Source: an uncultured Burkholderiales bacterium (GTDB lineage Bacteria; Pseudomonadota; Gammaproteobacteria; Burkholderiales; Burkholderiaceae_D). Taken from it: a stretch of 46,585 bases of DNA. Where the stretch lies: assembly GCA_903836575.1 (NCBI GenBank), contig CAILRJ010000038.1, positions 1 through 46,585 of the forward strand. Direction: 5' to 3'. The position numbers and the translations under genes were made by a program. Positions within the stretch are counted from its first letter, which is position 1; each line of letters begins with the position of its first letter. Of this stretch, positions 1 through 8,257 are shown piece by piece. Under the pieces are notes generated by a model. It searched no databases, had not been told where the DNA came from, and saw only the letters and a list, made by a program, of their open reading frames with translations.

Positions 1-489
1 CTGGTGCCGGAAAAGCGCGAACTGTTCGCCTCGATGAGTGTCGAGGATAATCTACTACTCGGTAGTTATCGGCGCTACCGCGCCAATGAAAAAAATCATG
101 CCGATCAATTGCCGCTGGTGTTCGCGTTATTTCCGCGCTTGCTGGAACGGCGTCGGCAGGATGCCGGCACCTTGTCGGGCGGCGAGCGCCAGATGCTGGC
201 ACTCGGACGCGCGCTGATGGCCAAGCCGCAATTGCTGATGCTGGACGAACCCAGCCTCGGACTGGCACCGCTGATCGTCAAGGAAATTTTCCAGATCATC
301 GTGCGGCTAAAACAGACCGGCGTGGCGATTCTGCTGGTCGAGCAAAATGCCCGTGCCGCGTTGCAGGTGGCCGATCAGGCGTATGTTCTGGAGACCGGCG
401 AGATCGTGCTGGAAGGGCCGTCTGCGCAATTGGCGACCGACCCGAAAGTGGTCGAGACTTATCTGGGGCTGGCGAAGAAGCGCGACTGA
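1..489 (+). CDS. livF: Branched-chain amino-acid ABC transporter ATP-binding protein LivF, 3' part
   Basis: This is the C-terminal two thirds of an ABC ATPase of the LivF type, which hydrolyses ATP at the inner membrane to power branched-chain amino-acid or related uptake. The window opens inside the gene, so the Walker A region is missing. The visible part starts with the LivF-like stretch LVPEKRELF, followed by the ABC signature LSGGERQ, the Walker B segment [13 protein letters not shown] and the switch histidine region read as LLVEQNA. The LivF-typical ending ([10 protein letters not shown], then a VETYLG segment) separates it from LivG. It converges on the histidine kinase gene, with only seven bases between the two stops. 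Other liv genes presumably lie upstream, outside the window. Confidence 0.9.
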   Translation: MVPEKRELFASMSVEDNLLLGSYRRYRANEKNHADQLPLVFALFPRLLERRRQDAGTLSGGERQMLALGRALMAKPQLLMLDEPSLGLAPLIVKEIFQIIVRLKQTGVAILLVEQNARAALQVADQAYVLETGEIVLEGPSAQLATDPKVVETYLGLAKKRD

Positions 490-496
490 GTACACA

Positions 497-1762
497 TCAA
501 TTTTGCGGCAGCGTCACGACAAAACAACTGCCGCCACCGGCACGCGGCAGGCAGACGACTTCGCCACCGTGGCGCCGCGCGATTTGCCGCACCAGACTCA
601 AGCCCAGTCCGATGCCGCCATCGCGTTCGCGCCCGCCCGGCAAGCGATAAAACGCGGCGAAGATTTTTTCCCGCTCGTCCTCCGGCACGCCGGGACCACG
701 GTCGCATACGCTCAGGCTGATGGCTCCCTCGACATGGCGCAAGGTCACATCAATCGCACTGCCGTCGCCGTAACGGCGCGCGTTGTCGAGCAGGTTGCGC
801 GCCAGCCGGCGCAGCAGCGTCGCGTCACCGTACAGCGTGATCTCGGCGCTGGCCAGTTGTGCGCCGGCGCGGGTTGCCTCGTCGGCCACCAGCGCAGTCA
901 GGTCTACCGGTTCGCGCAACGGCGCGTCGTCGGCGGTCGCATCAAGCCGGCTGGCCAGCAGGATTTCTGCAATCAGCTGGTCGAGTTCGGCGATGTCGCG
1001 GGTCATTTCATCCTGCAGTGCCGAAGGTGTTCCGGCCGGTAGTAATTCGACCGCCATGCGCAGGCGCGCCAGTGGTGAACGTAATTCATGCGAGGCGTTG
1101 GCCAGCAGACTGCGTTGCGCTTGCACCAGAATTTCGATGTGCGCCGCCGAGCGGTTGAAGCTACTGGCCAGTTGTGCGACTTCATCGTTGCCCTCGACCG
1201 CGACGCGGGTTGACAGTTGTCCGGCACCCAGTGCTTCGACGCTTTGTTGCAGGCGTTCGAGCCGGCGCGTCAGCCGGCGCACCACCGGGAATGCCGCCAG
1301 CCCGACTGCCAGTGCGATCAGTGCCAGCGCCGCCGCCAGTCCCGGCATCGGCAGGTGCCGGCGCGGCGAGTGTTTGCGCGCGCCGACCAGCCAGCGGCCA
1401 TCTTCGAGTTGCAGCGCAAAGACAGGCGGCCTGCCACCGAGCCAGCCACTGCTGGTCTGGGCCGGATCGAGCGGCGGCAAGGCTTCGCCGACTTCGGCCA
1501 GCTTGCTTCGCTCGGCCGAATACAGGGTCAGGTCGGCACGCGGACGCCAGCTTGCCAGGCCTGCCTGCTGTTCGGCTGGCGAAGCGTTGGCCGGCGGCAG
1601 TGCTTCGCTGGCGATTTCGGCAAAGGCATCGAGGTTGGCACCGGTGCGGGCTTTTTCGGGACTCAGTTGCCAGGCTGTGGCGAACAGGGCAGCGGTCAAT
1701 CCGAGCGCCAGCAACAGCGCCAGATAGATCCGCACATACAGGCGGCGGCCAAGGCTAAGCAT
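497..1762 (-). CDS. Sensor histidine kinase, CpxA-like
   Basis: This is a membrane-bound sensor kinase of 421 residues. An N-terminal membrane segment (about 10-32) is followed by a periplasmic domain of roughly 105 residues, a second membrane segment (about 140-162) and a HAMP linker. The H-box NASHELRSPLARL carries the phospho-accepting His225. An N-box (NLLDNARRYG), a G1 box (DRGPGVP) and a G2 box (GIGLGLS) form the ATP-binding domain. The start was set at the ATG at 1762, which overlaps the response regulator stop by eight bases; a longer reading frame extends into the regulator but has no plausible N-terminus. Its place behind a Spy/CpxP-like protein and a CpxR-type box suggests envelope-stress sensing like CpxA. 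The exact orthology is not proven. Confidence 0.88.
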   Translation of the reverse strand: MLSLGRRLYVRIYLALLLALGLTAALFATAWQLSPEKARTGANLDAFAEIASEALPPANASPAEQQAGLASWRPRADLTLYSAERSKLAEVGEALPPLDPAQTSSGWLGGRPPVFALQLEDGRWLVGARKHSPRRHLPMPGLAAALALIALAVGLAAFPVVRRLTRRLERLQQSVEALGAGQLSTRVAVEGNDEVAQLASSFNRSAAHIEILVQAQRSLLANASHELRSPLARLRMAVELLPAGTPSALQDEMTRDIAELDQLIAEILLASRLDATADDAPLREPVDLTALVADEATRAGAQLASAEITLYGDATLLRRLARNLLDNARRYGDGSAIDVTLRHVEGAISLSVCDRGPGVPEDEREKIFAAFYRLPGGRERDGGIGLGLSLVRQIARRHGGEVVCLPRAGGGSCFVVTLPQN

Positions 1763-2459
1763 CCTGTGCCCGCGCAAACAGGTAGCCGCTACCGCGCACG
1801 GTGAGGATGCGTTTGGGCTGCTTCGGATCGTCTTCGATGGCCAGTCGCACACGCCCGATATGGACATCGATCGAGCGGTCGAAAGCGTCGATCGGTGCGC
1901 CGCTGACCGCATCCATCAATTGTTCGCGCGACAGCACGCGACCGGCCCGGGTCGCCATCGCCGCGAGCAGGTCGAACTGGTAGGACGTGAGCGTGCAATC
2001 GTGCTCGTCGAGCCGCACGGTGCGGCCGTCGAGGTCAATCGCCAGTCGGCCAAACTGCAGCACGCTACTGGCAGACGCCAGCGGCGGACGGCGCAGTATC
2101 GCGCGCAGACGCGCCAGTAGCTCACGCGGTTCGAAGGGTTTCGGCAGGTAGTCATCGGCACCGAGTTCCAGCCCGACCACGCGATCCACCGGATCGCCTT
2201 TGGCCGTCAGCATCAGGATCGGCAAGTTGCCAATGGGTGCCGGTTGCTGGCGGATCTGGCGACAGACGTCGAGGCCATCGGTGTCGGGCAGCATCAGGTC
2301 CAGCAGCACCGCCGAATAGGGTTCGGCAGTGCGTAATTTGTCCATCCCGGCTTGCGCGGTTTCGACATGCTCGACCGCGTAGCCGTTCTGGTTCAGGTAG
2401 GTGACGACCATCGCACCGAGGCGGTGATCGTCATCAATCATCAGCAGGCGCTGCGCCAT
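1755..2459 (-). CDS. OmpR-family response regulator, CpxR-like
   Basis: This is a two-domain DNA-binding response regulator of 234 residues. The receiver domain has the acidic pair in IDDD (about 8-11), the phospho-acceptor Asp54 in LLDLMLP, the switch Thr in MLTAKG and the Lys in LPKPF. The C-terminal half is an OmpR/PhoB winged helix; its DRSIDVHIGRVR segment resembles the recognition-helix region of CpxR and RstA. A GGAG motif lies about nine bases upstream of the ATG. It is the middle gene of a chaperone-regulator-kinase operon. The GTAAA-N5-GTAAA box upstream of the operon is the known CpxR binding consensus, so the protein probably activates its own operon. Confidence 0.92.
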   Translation of the reverse strand: MAQRLLMIDDDHRLGAMVVTYLNQNGYAVEHVETAQAGMDKLRTAEPYSAVLLDLMLPDTDGLDVCRQIRQQPAPIGNLPILMLTAKGDPVDRVVGLELGADDYLPKPFEPRELLARLRAILRRPPLASASSVLQFGRLAIDLDGRTVRLDEHDCTLTSYQFDLLAAMATRAGRVLSREQLMDAVSGAPIDAFDRSIDVHIGRVRLAIEDDPKQPKRILTVRGSGYLFARAQDA

Positions 2460-2498
2460 CTCAGCAGGCTCCGGTGCAGTGGCTGGTGGGGGGCGGCA

Positions 2499-3077
2499 TT
2501 ATTTTTTGTCTGCCATGTCATGCCCATCACGGTGCTCGCCGCGGTGGCCACCGTGATGCTTGCCACGCTTGGCCAGCTGCTCGGCGACGCGCACGCGCTG
2601 GGCCGGAGTCAGCACTTCGGCGATGTCGGCTAGTGCGCTGGTCATGCGCCTGGAGGTCTGCTCGTCGAGCTGCATTTCGGTCGCCCGCACTTGTTCGAGT
2701 GCGGCGCGATCGATGTTTGGCTGGGCCAGCAAGGTCATGCCTTGCTGGTGGGCTTCGCGGCGCTGTTTGCGCAGTGGCATCAAGTCCTTGGCGGCGGCAT
2801 TGGCAAGCGTGCGCACCTTGGTTTTTTGTTCCGGCGTGCCGTCTGACAGCAGGCGTTCGATCATCCGGTCGATGCGCTTGGCCGACATCTCCGGCGTCAT
2901 CCCTCCACGTTCGCCGTGCATTTGATGATGGCCGCCGGCAAGCGGGTCCTTGCTCTCGCCGGCGGCCTGGCTCAGACCGGTCCAGGAACCGGCCGCGATG
3001 ACCATCGCGGCAGCGGCAGCGATGGCCCAACGGCGGCCGGGGCGGGGTGATGTCAGGTTGTTGGCTTGCTTGGTCAT
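2499..3077 (-). CDS. Spy/CpxP-family periplasmic chaperone-like protein
   Basis: This is a small exported helical protein of 192 residues. An Arg-rich N-region and hydrophobic core (about 17-38, ending SQAA) form a signal peptide. The mature part is strongly alpha-helical and has an LTxxQ-type motif near the C-terminus (LTPAQRVRV), the hallmark of the Spy/CpxP family of periplasmic chaperones and Cpx inhibitors. The N-terminal mature region and the C-terminus are rich in His (GGHHQMHG; KHHGGHRGEHRDGHD), which could bind metal. The start was placed at the ATG at 3077, preceded by GGAAGG; the reading frame runs further upstream, but that extension would cover the promoter. It probably binds misfolded periplasmic protein and tunes the adjacent kinase. 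Confidence 0.85.
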   Translation of the reverse strand: MTKQANNLTSPRPGRRWAIAAAAAMVIAAGSWTGLSQAAGESKDPLAGGHHQMHGERGGMTPEMSAKRIDRMIERLLSDGTPEQKTKVRTLANAAAKDLMPLRKQRREAHQQGMTLLAQPNIDRAALEQVRATEMQLDEQTSRRMTSALADIAEVLTPAQRVRVAEQLAKRGKHHGGHRGEHRDGHDMADKK

Positions 3078-3144
3078 GGTGAATCCTTCCAGTGTGGTGG
3101 GTGCAAACACCGGATCGGTGTGCATGAACACACTGTAGCCAGCC

Positions 3145-3174
3145 GATATAGCGCTGGCGTGTGCGTCAGGTAAA
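3145..3174 (-). promoter_or_regulatory. Candidate sigma-70 promoter of the Cpx-like operon
   Basis: On the minus strand a TTTACC element (3174-3169) and a TATATC element (3150-3145) are separated by 18 bases and lie about 70 bases before the chaperone start. Each matches the consensus hexamer at four positions, so the call is weak. The -35 element falls inside the CpxR-type repeat, a position compatible with activation by a bound regulator. Confidence 0.4.
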
Positions 3175-3197
3175 GATATGTAAAGCGGATAGGTAAA
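3170..3197. promoter_or_regulatory. CpxR-type binding box, GTAAA-N5-GTAAA plus third half-site
   Basis: GTAAA occurs at 3170-3174 and again at 3180-3184, exactly five bases apart. This is the established CpxR consensus GTAAA-N5-GTAAA. A third GTAAA lies at 3193-3197 after an eight-base gap. The cluster lies in the 127-base gap between the M16 protease stop and the Spy/CpxP-like start, and overlaps the candidate promoter. It is read here as the autoregulatory operator of the chaperone-regulator-kinase operon. Binding by this particular regulator is inferred from consensus and context. Confidence 0.7.
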
Positions 3198-3204
3198 GCA
3201 GAGG

Positions 3205-5928
3205 CTACTTCGCCGCCGCCTTGATCTTCGCCTGGTCACCGGCCATCACCACCGTCAGCTGCGCCGGATCGATCGCTTTACGGAACGCTGCCGTGACCTG
3301 TGCGGTGGTCAGCGCGCTGATCTTTTCTTCGAACTGCTTGCTCCACGCATAGGTCCGGTCAAGGAACAGATAAGTGGTCCAGCCGGCGGCAACACTGCCA
3401 TCCTGCGCACGGGTCTGGACCCGTTGCTGCAGCAGGCCCGACTTGGCACGGGCCACTTCGGCGTCGCTAAAGCCTTCCTTGATGGCGCGTGCCAGTTCCG
3501 CCCGGACCGCAGCATCGACCTTGGCCAGGTTCTGTGGTGCCGCGATGGCGCGGATGCTGAAACTGCCGGCGCGGTCGATCGAGCCGGCGCTGACGGACGA
3601 GCCGCCACCATAGGACAAGCCCTCTTGCTGGCGCAACCGTTCCATCAGTCGCGAGTTCAGACCGGCACCGCCACCGAACACGTAATCGGCAATCGCCAGC
3701 GCCGGATAATCGGCATCGTCATCACGCAGATCGAGGTTCATGCGCGCCGCGTAGAAACCGTTTTCCTTGTCTGGCGTATCAATGTTCTGTTGCGATGGCG
3801 TGACCGCAAAATTGCGTTGCGTCAGACGCGTGTACGGCGCGCCGCTGGGCCAGTTGCCGAATTCATCGCTGATAACCTTGGTGATGGCTGCGGCATCGAA
3901 GTCACCGACCACCGAAACCTCGGCTTGCGAGATACCGTAGAACTTCTTGTGGTACGCCTTGACCTGATCGAGCGTGATCGCCTTGAGTCCGGCGATCTGC
4001 TCGTCGATGCTCTGGAAGGCACGCCAGTCGCCTTTCGGGTACTGGTTGAATTGCTCCGAGATCGCTTGTCCGGCAAGTACTTGCGGATCGTTGCGGCGCG
4101 CCTCGATACCGACCAGGCTCTGGCTGCGCAATTGTTCGAATTCGTCAGCCGGGAAGCTGGCGTCCTTGAGGACGTGGGCCACCAGCTTCAGTGCCGCCGG
4201 CAGGTGTTCGCGCGTGGTCTGGAAATTGAACAGGTTGCCGCTGAACTTGAGCTTGTCGAATTCATCGGCCAGTTGTTCGCGGCTATATTTGCTGGTGCCG
4301 CGCATGAGCATGCTGCTGGCCATCGCCGCCGCGGTTTGCTCACCAAACAGACTTTGCTCGTTACCCCAATGCAGGTTGATCGAGGTGGCGACTGTGGCGC
4401 CCCGGGTCTTCTTCGGCAATAGCGCGAGATGGATGCCACCGAGTTGCGACAGTGTGGTGCGCTTGCCGATGTTGTCCTGGCTTGGTTCGAAGACTTCGCC
4501 GGCATCGCTGCCGGTCTTGGCGACATAGCCTTGCATGACGCTTTCCGGCAGCGGTGCGGTCGGAATCTCGGCACGTTGCGGCGCGTCTTCCGGCAGGAAC
4601 ATGCCGGTGGTGCGGTCATCGCGTTTGAAATAACGACCGGCCGCCGCGGCGACTTCGGCGCTGGTGATCTTGGCCATCTGGTCGCGGTTCTGGAACAGCA
4701 AGCGCCAGTCACCCAGCGCGATCGCTTCGGACATGCCGACACCCACTTTTTGCGGATCGTTCAGCATTTTTTCGATCTGGTTGGCGTTGTCGCGCTTGAC
4801 GCGCTCCATCTCGTCGGCTGTTGGCGGATTCTTGCTGAAGTCTTCGATCGCGCCGGTCATCGCAATACGTACCGGTTCGATCGGCTCACCTTTCTTGACC
4901 ACGGCACCAAGGATTTGCAGACCCGGTGCGACGCCGCTGACTGCGTAATTGAATACTTGAGCAGCCTTGCCGGGCTCGACTAACAGCTTGTGCAGACGGC
5001 CATTGGGTGTGTCACCGAGGATGTCGGCGGCGAACGATAAGGCATCGCTGTCCGGATGCAGCGCCCCCGGCATCTTGTAGCCGACCGCGACGATCTGGAT
5101 GTCGCCCTTGCGCCGCACCGTGTAGCTGCGGTCACCATCCTGGGTTGGTTCGACGGTCCAGAGTACCGGCAGCGTGCGGGTTGGTTGCGGGATCGCACCG
5201 AAGGATTTGCTGATCCAGTCCAGGGTTTTCTCGACGTCGAATTTACCGGCCACCAGCAGCACGGCATTGTCGGGCTGATAGTAAGTGCGGTAGAACGCCT
5301 GCAGGTTTTCGATCTTCACGTTCTCGATATCGCTGCGGTTACCGATGGTCGAATTGCCGTAGTTATGCCAGTCAAAGGCAATACTTTGCATACGCTTGAG
5401 CAGAACACTGAACGGTGAATTTTCGCCGCTTTCAAATTCGTTGCGGACCACCGTCATTTCGGAATCGAGGTCTTTTTTTGCGACGAAGGAATGCACCATG
5501 CGGTCGGCTTCCATCTCCAGCGCCCATTTGAGATTGTCGTCGCTGGCCTGAAAAAGTTCGTAGTAGTTGGTGCGGTCCAGCGAGGTGGTGCCGTTCATTT
5601 GCATGCCGCGCTGGTTGAATTGCTGGACCACGCTGGGGTTTTTTGGCGAGCCCTTGAACATCATGTGTTCGAGCAGATGGGCCATTCCTGTTTCGCCATA
5701 ATTTTCGTGGCGTGAGCCGACCAGATAGGTGACGTTGACGGTCACGGTCGGCTTGGTTGCGTCCGGGAAAAGCAGGATTTTCAGGCCGTTTTTCAGGTGG
5801 TATTCGGTGATGCCTTCGATACTGGTGACGCGTGTCATGCCAGCGGGCAGGGCGGCGGCATTGGCCGCCTGTGAAAACAGCGCCAGCAGGAACAGCGCGC
5901 AGATGAATCGGTGCCAGCGTTGCAGCAT
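3205..5928 (-). CDS. M16-family zinc metalloprotease, two-domain, exported
   Basis: This is a 907-residue insulinase/pitrilysin-type peptidase. A signal peptide (about 1-24, ending AANA) directs it to the envelope. The inverted zinc motif HxxEH is present as HLLEH at residues 84-88, and the distal zinc-ligand glutamate is probably Glu164 in the VRNEFESGEN segment. The second half (from about 480) is a further M16 pair without an HxxEH motif, as is usual in these double-length enzymes; it includes an RxxxxLxYGGGS-like region. The product probably degrades peptides in the periplasm; PqqL-like proteins are the closest named type I recognise. A GAGG element precedes the ATG. It lies 31 bases after moeB and just upstream of the Cpx-like operon, all in one direction. 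Confidence 0.9.
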   Translation of the reverse strand: MLQRWHRFICALFLLALFSQAANAAALPAGMTRVTSIEGITEYHLKNGLKILLFPDATKPTVTVNVTYLVGSRHENYGETGMAHLLEHMMFKGSPKNPSVVQQFNQRGMQMNGTTSLDRTNYYELFQASDDNLKWALEMEADRMVHSFVAKKDLDSEMTVVRNEFESGENSPFSVLLKRMQSIAFDWHNYGNSTIGNRSDIENVKIENLQAFYRTYYQPDNAVLLVAGKFDVEKTLDWISKSFGAIPQPTRTLPVLWTVEPTQDGDRSYTVRRKGDIQIVAVGYKMPGALHPDSDALSFAADILGDTPNGRLHKLLVEPGKAAQVFNYAVSGVAPGLQILGAVVKKGEPIEPVRIAMTGAIEDFSKNPPTADEMERVKRDNANQIEKMLNDPQKVGVGMSEAIALGDWRLLFQNRDQMAKITSAEVAAAAGRYFKRDDRTTGMFLPEDAPQRAEIPTAPLPESVMQGYVAKTGSDAGEVFEPSQDNIGKRTTLSQLGGIHLALLPKKTRGATVATSINLHWGNEQSLFGEQTAAAMASSMLMRGTSKYSREQLADEFDKLKFSGNLFNFQTTREHLPAALKLVAHVLKDASFPADEFEQLRSQSLVGIEARRNDPQVLAGQAISEQFNQYPKGDWRAFQSIDEQIAGLKAITLDQVKAYHKKFYGISQAEVSVVGDFDAAAITKVISDEFGNWPSGAPYTRLTQRNFAVTPSQQNIDTPDKENGFYAARMNLDLRDDDADYPALAIADYVFGGGAGLNSRLMERLRQQEGLSYGGGSSVSAGSIDRAGSFSIRAIAAPQNLAKVDAAVRAELARAIKEGFSDAEVARAKSGLLQQRVQTRAQDGSVAAGWTTYLFLDRTYAWSKQFEEKISALTTAQVTAAFRKAIDPAQLTVVMAGDQAKIKAAAK

Positions 5929-5959
5929 GATGATTGCCTCAGTGTTGTTGAATCGGAGT

Positions 5960-6709
5960 TCAGTGGTGGCCGCAGACGCTGCAGGCAGCGTCCCGACGTA
6001 AGGTAATCGTGGTCCATTCCATTGTGCGTGCGTCCAGCATTTGCAGACGCCCGGCTAGCGATGTGCCGATGCCGACGATGAGCTTGAGTGCTTCGGCTGC
6101 CTGCATGCTGCCGATGATGCCGACCAGCGGTGCGAACACACCCATCGTCGCACAGTTGATGTCGTCGAGGGTTTGCTGCGGCGGGAACAGGCAGGCATAA
6201 CAGGGCGAGGCCGGATCGCGCGCATCGAACACGCTGATCTGGCCATCGAAACGGATCGCCGCACCGGACACCAGCGGCACCTTGTGGGCCACGCAGGCAC
6301 GGTTGATGGCGTGGCGGGTCGCGAAGTTATCGGTGCAGTCGAGTACCACGGTGGCGCTGCGCACCAGCGCATCGAGGCGCGCTTCAGCTAGCCGTTCGTC
6401 GAGCGCGATGATGTTGATGTCGGGATTGATCGCGCAGAGCGCGTGTCTGGCCGAGGCCACTTTGGGCTGGCCGATACGCTCGGTAGTGTGCAGGATTTGC
6501 CGCTGCAGATTAGTCAGGTCGACCGTGTCATGATCGGCCAGCGTGATGGTGCCTGTGCCGGCCGACGCTAGATACAGTGCCGCCGGCGAACCGAGTCCAC
6601 CGGCACCGATGATCAGCACGTGGGCCGCAGAGATTTTTTGCTGGCCGTCGATATCGATGTCATCGAGCAGGATATGGCGTGAATAGCGCAGCAGCTGGTG
6701 GTCATTCAT
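5960..6709 (-). CDS. moeB: MoeB/ThiF-family adenylyltransferase
   Basis: This is a 249-residue E1-like enzyme that adenylates the C-terminal glycine of a small sulfur-carrier protein (MoaD for molybdopterin, or ThiS for thiamine). The nucleotide-binding loop GAGGLGS is at about 36-42, and the family segment VDLTNLQRQ follows. Two zinc-binding CxxC pairs are visible: CYAC (170-173) and CSVC (243-246) close to the C-terminus. A DCTDNFATR motif supports the family. There is no rhodanese domain, as is typical of MoeB. A terminator separates it from ctpA upstream. MoeB and ThiF are hard to separate by eye; MoeB is the usual name for this neighbourhood. Confidence 0.85.
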   Translation of the reverse strand: MNDHQLLRYSRHILLDDIDIDGQQKISAAHVLIIGAGGLGSPAALYLASAGTGTITLADHDTVDLTNLQRQILHTTERIGQPKVASARHALCAINPDINIIALDERLAEARLDALVRSATVVLDCTDNFATRHAINRACVAHKVPLVSGAAIRFDGQISVFDARDPASPCYACLFPPQQTLDDINCATMGVFAPLVGIIGSMQAAEALKLIVGIGTSLAGRLQMLDARTMEWTTITLRRDAACSVCGHH

Positions 6710-6734
6710 CAGTGGATCGGGTTCCTGTCAAAAG

Positions 6735-6758
6735 AAAAAGGCCGCATCGCTGCGGCCT
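6735..6758 (-). terminator. Rho-independent terminator after ctpA
   Basis: An eight-base-pair perfect stem (AGGCCGCA at 6739-6746 with TGCGGCCT at 6751-6758) encloses a four-base loop. Read on the minus strand, it is followed directly by a run of T. It sits 17 bases after the ctpA stop codon and before moeB, so it probably ends the gpmA-envC-ctpA transcript. Confidence 0.88.
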
Positions 6759-6775
6759 GTGCGGACGTCCAGCGA

Positions 6776-8254
6776 TTATTTGCTGGTGTCGCCTTTACTG
6801 TTTTCTTTCTTGCTACTGCTCTTGTCGGTTTCCTTGTCGCCATCCTTGCGCACTTCCGGCGTGAGCTTCGACAGTTGCACCGGCAAACCCTTGAGCTGGT
6901 TGAGCGCCTGGGCCAGCTGGAAGTCTTCCTTGCTGCCGAATTCCAGCGGCTTGCGCTTCTTGGCGATCGCCGCAGCACGACGGGCTTCTTCGGCTTCGTC
7001 GAAGGCCGGCTTGGCTGCTTCAGCCGCCTTGTCGGTATCGTTGCTCAGGTGCTTCTGCAAGTCCGACTCGTGCAGCCGGAAACTGTTGAGGCCGTCACCA
7101 TCGGCGTATTCGTCGACCATCAGGTCCGGCACAATGCCGCGGGCCTGAATCGAGCGGCCGTTTGGCGTGTAGTAGCGCGCGGTGGTCAGCTTGACGGCGG
7201 TATCGGCCGACAATTGACGGATGGTCTGGACCGAGCCTTTGCCGAAACTTTGCGTGCCCATGATGGTGGCGCGCTTGTAGTCCTGCAGTGCACCGGCAAC
7301 GATTTCGGAGGCCGAGGCCGAGCCGGCATTGATCAGCACCACCATCGGTACTTTCTTGACAGCGTCCGGCAGTTTGGCCAGCGAGTCGCCAAAGCCCCGC
7401 GCACCGTAAAACTCACGTCGGGCATAAAAGGTCTGCTTGGAATCCGCCAGCTGGCCATTGGTCGAGACGATCACGGCATCCTTCGGCAGGAAGGCCGCCG
7501 ATACGCCGATCGCACCCGGCAGCACGCCGCCCGGATCATTACGCAAGTCGAGCACCAGACCTTTGATGTTCGGGTCCTGCGCATACAGGGCGGTGATTTT
7601 TTTGGCCATGTCGTCAACCGTCGGTTCCTGGAACTGGGCTACGCGTACCCATGCATAACCGGGCTCGACCATTTTCGACTTGACACTCTGGACCCGGATT
7701 TCCTGGCGGATGATGGTGACGACAATCGGCTTATCTTCGTCTTTGCGCGCGATCGTCAGCGTGATTTTGCTATTCGGTTCGCCGCGCATTTTCTTGACGG
7801 CTTCGTCGAGCGACAGGCCCTTCGTGGGCGTACTGTCGAGACGGGTAATCAGGTCACCTGCCTTCAGTCCGGCGCGATAGGCCGGTGAATCTTCAATCGG
7901 CGAGATGACCTTGACGAAGCCATCTTCCATGCCGACTTCGATGCCGAGGCCGACGAACTTGCCTTGTGTTCCTTCACGCAGCTCCTTGAAGGCTTTCTTG
8001 TCCAGGTAGGCCGAGTGCGGATCCAGTGACGCGACCATGCCGGTGATGGCTTCGGTCAGCAGTTTTTTATCATCGACGTTCTCGACGTAATCGGATTTGA
8101 TCAGGCCAAACACATCGGCCAGCTGTCGCAACTCGTCGATCGGCAGCGGCGCGCCGACATTTTTTTGCGCCATCGCGTCGAACTGCATCGAGCCGGCGAT
8201 GCCAGCAACAATGCCTAATCCGATCAAGCCGATATTCTTGAGTTTAATGCTCAT
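6776..8254 (-). CDS. ctpA: S41-family carboxy-terminal processing protease CtpA/Prc-like
   Basis: This is an exported serine protease of 492 residues. A hydrophobic N-terminal segment (about 7-24) acts as signal or anchor, followed by a PDZ domain (about 97-185) and the S41 catalytic core. The catalytic dyad is probably Ser314 in GSASASE and Lys339 in FGKGSVQ, spaced as in E. coli Prc; Gln343 also matches. The C-terminus, beyond about residue 415, is a charged Lys/Glu/Ser-rich tail likely to be disordered. The ATG lies three bases after the envC stop, indicating translational coupling. Such proteases trim periplasmic substrates, including cell-wall hydrolases, which fits an EnvC-type activator as immediate neighbour. 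Confidence 0.93.
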   Translation of the reverse strand: MSIKLKNIGLIGLGIVAGIAGSMQFDAMAQKNVGAPLPIDELRQLADVFGLIKSDYVENVDDKKLLTEAITGMVASLDPHSAYLDKKAFKELREGTQGKFVGLGIEVGMEDGFVKVISPIEDSPAYRAGLKAGDLITRLDSTPTKGLSLDEAVKKMRGEPNSKITLTIARKDEDKPIVVTIIRQEIRVQSVKSKMVEPGYAWVRVAQFQEPTVDDMAKKITALYAQDPNIKGLVLDLRNDPGGVLPGAIGVSAAFLPKDAVIVSTNGQLADSKQTFYARREFYGARGFGDSLAKLPDAVKKVPMVVLINAGSASASEIVAGALQDYKRATIMGTQSFGKGSVQTIRQLSADTAVKLTTARYYTPNGRSIQARGIVPDLMVDEYADGDGLNSFRLHESDLQKHLSNDTDKAAEAAKPAFDEAEEARRAAAIAKKRKPLEFGSKEDFQLAQALNQLKGLPVQLSKLTPEVRKDGDKETDKSSSKKENSKGDTSK

Positions 8255-8257
8255 TTT

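Noticed and set aside
783-1727. Long plus-strand open frame of 314 codons opposite the histidine kinase
   Set aside because: It is the antisense shadow of a high-GC gene; the translation is low-complexity Ser/Arg/Ala and has no family features.
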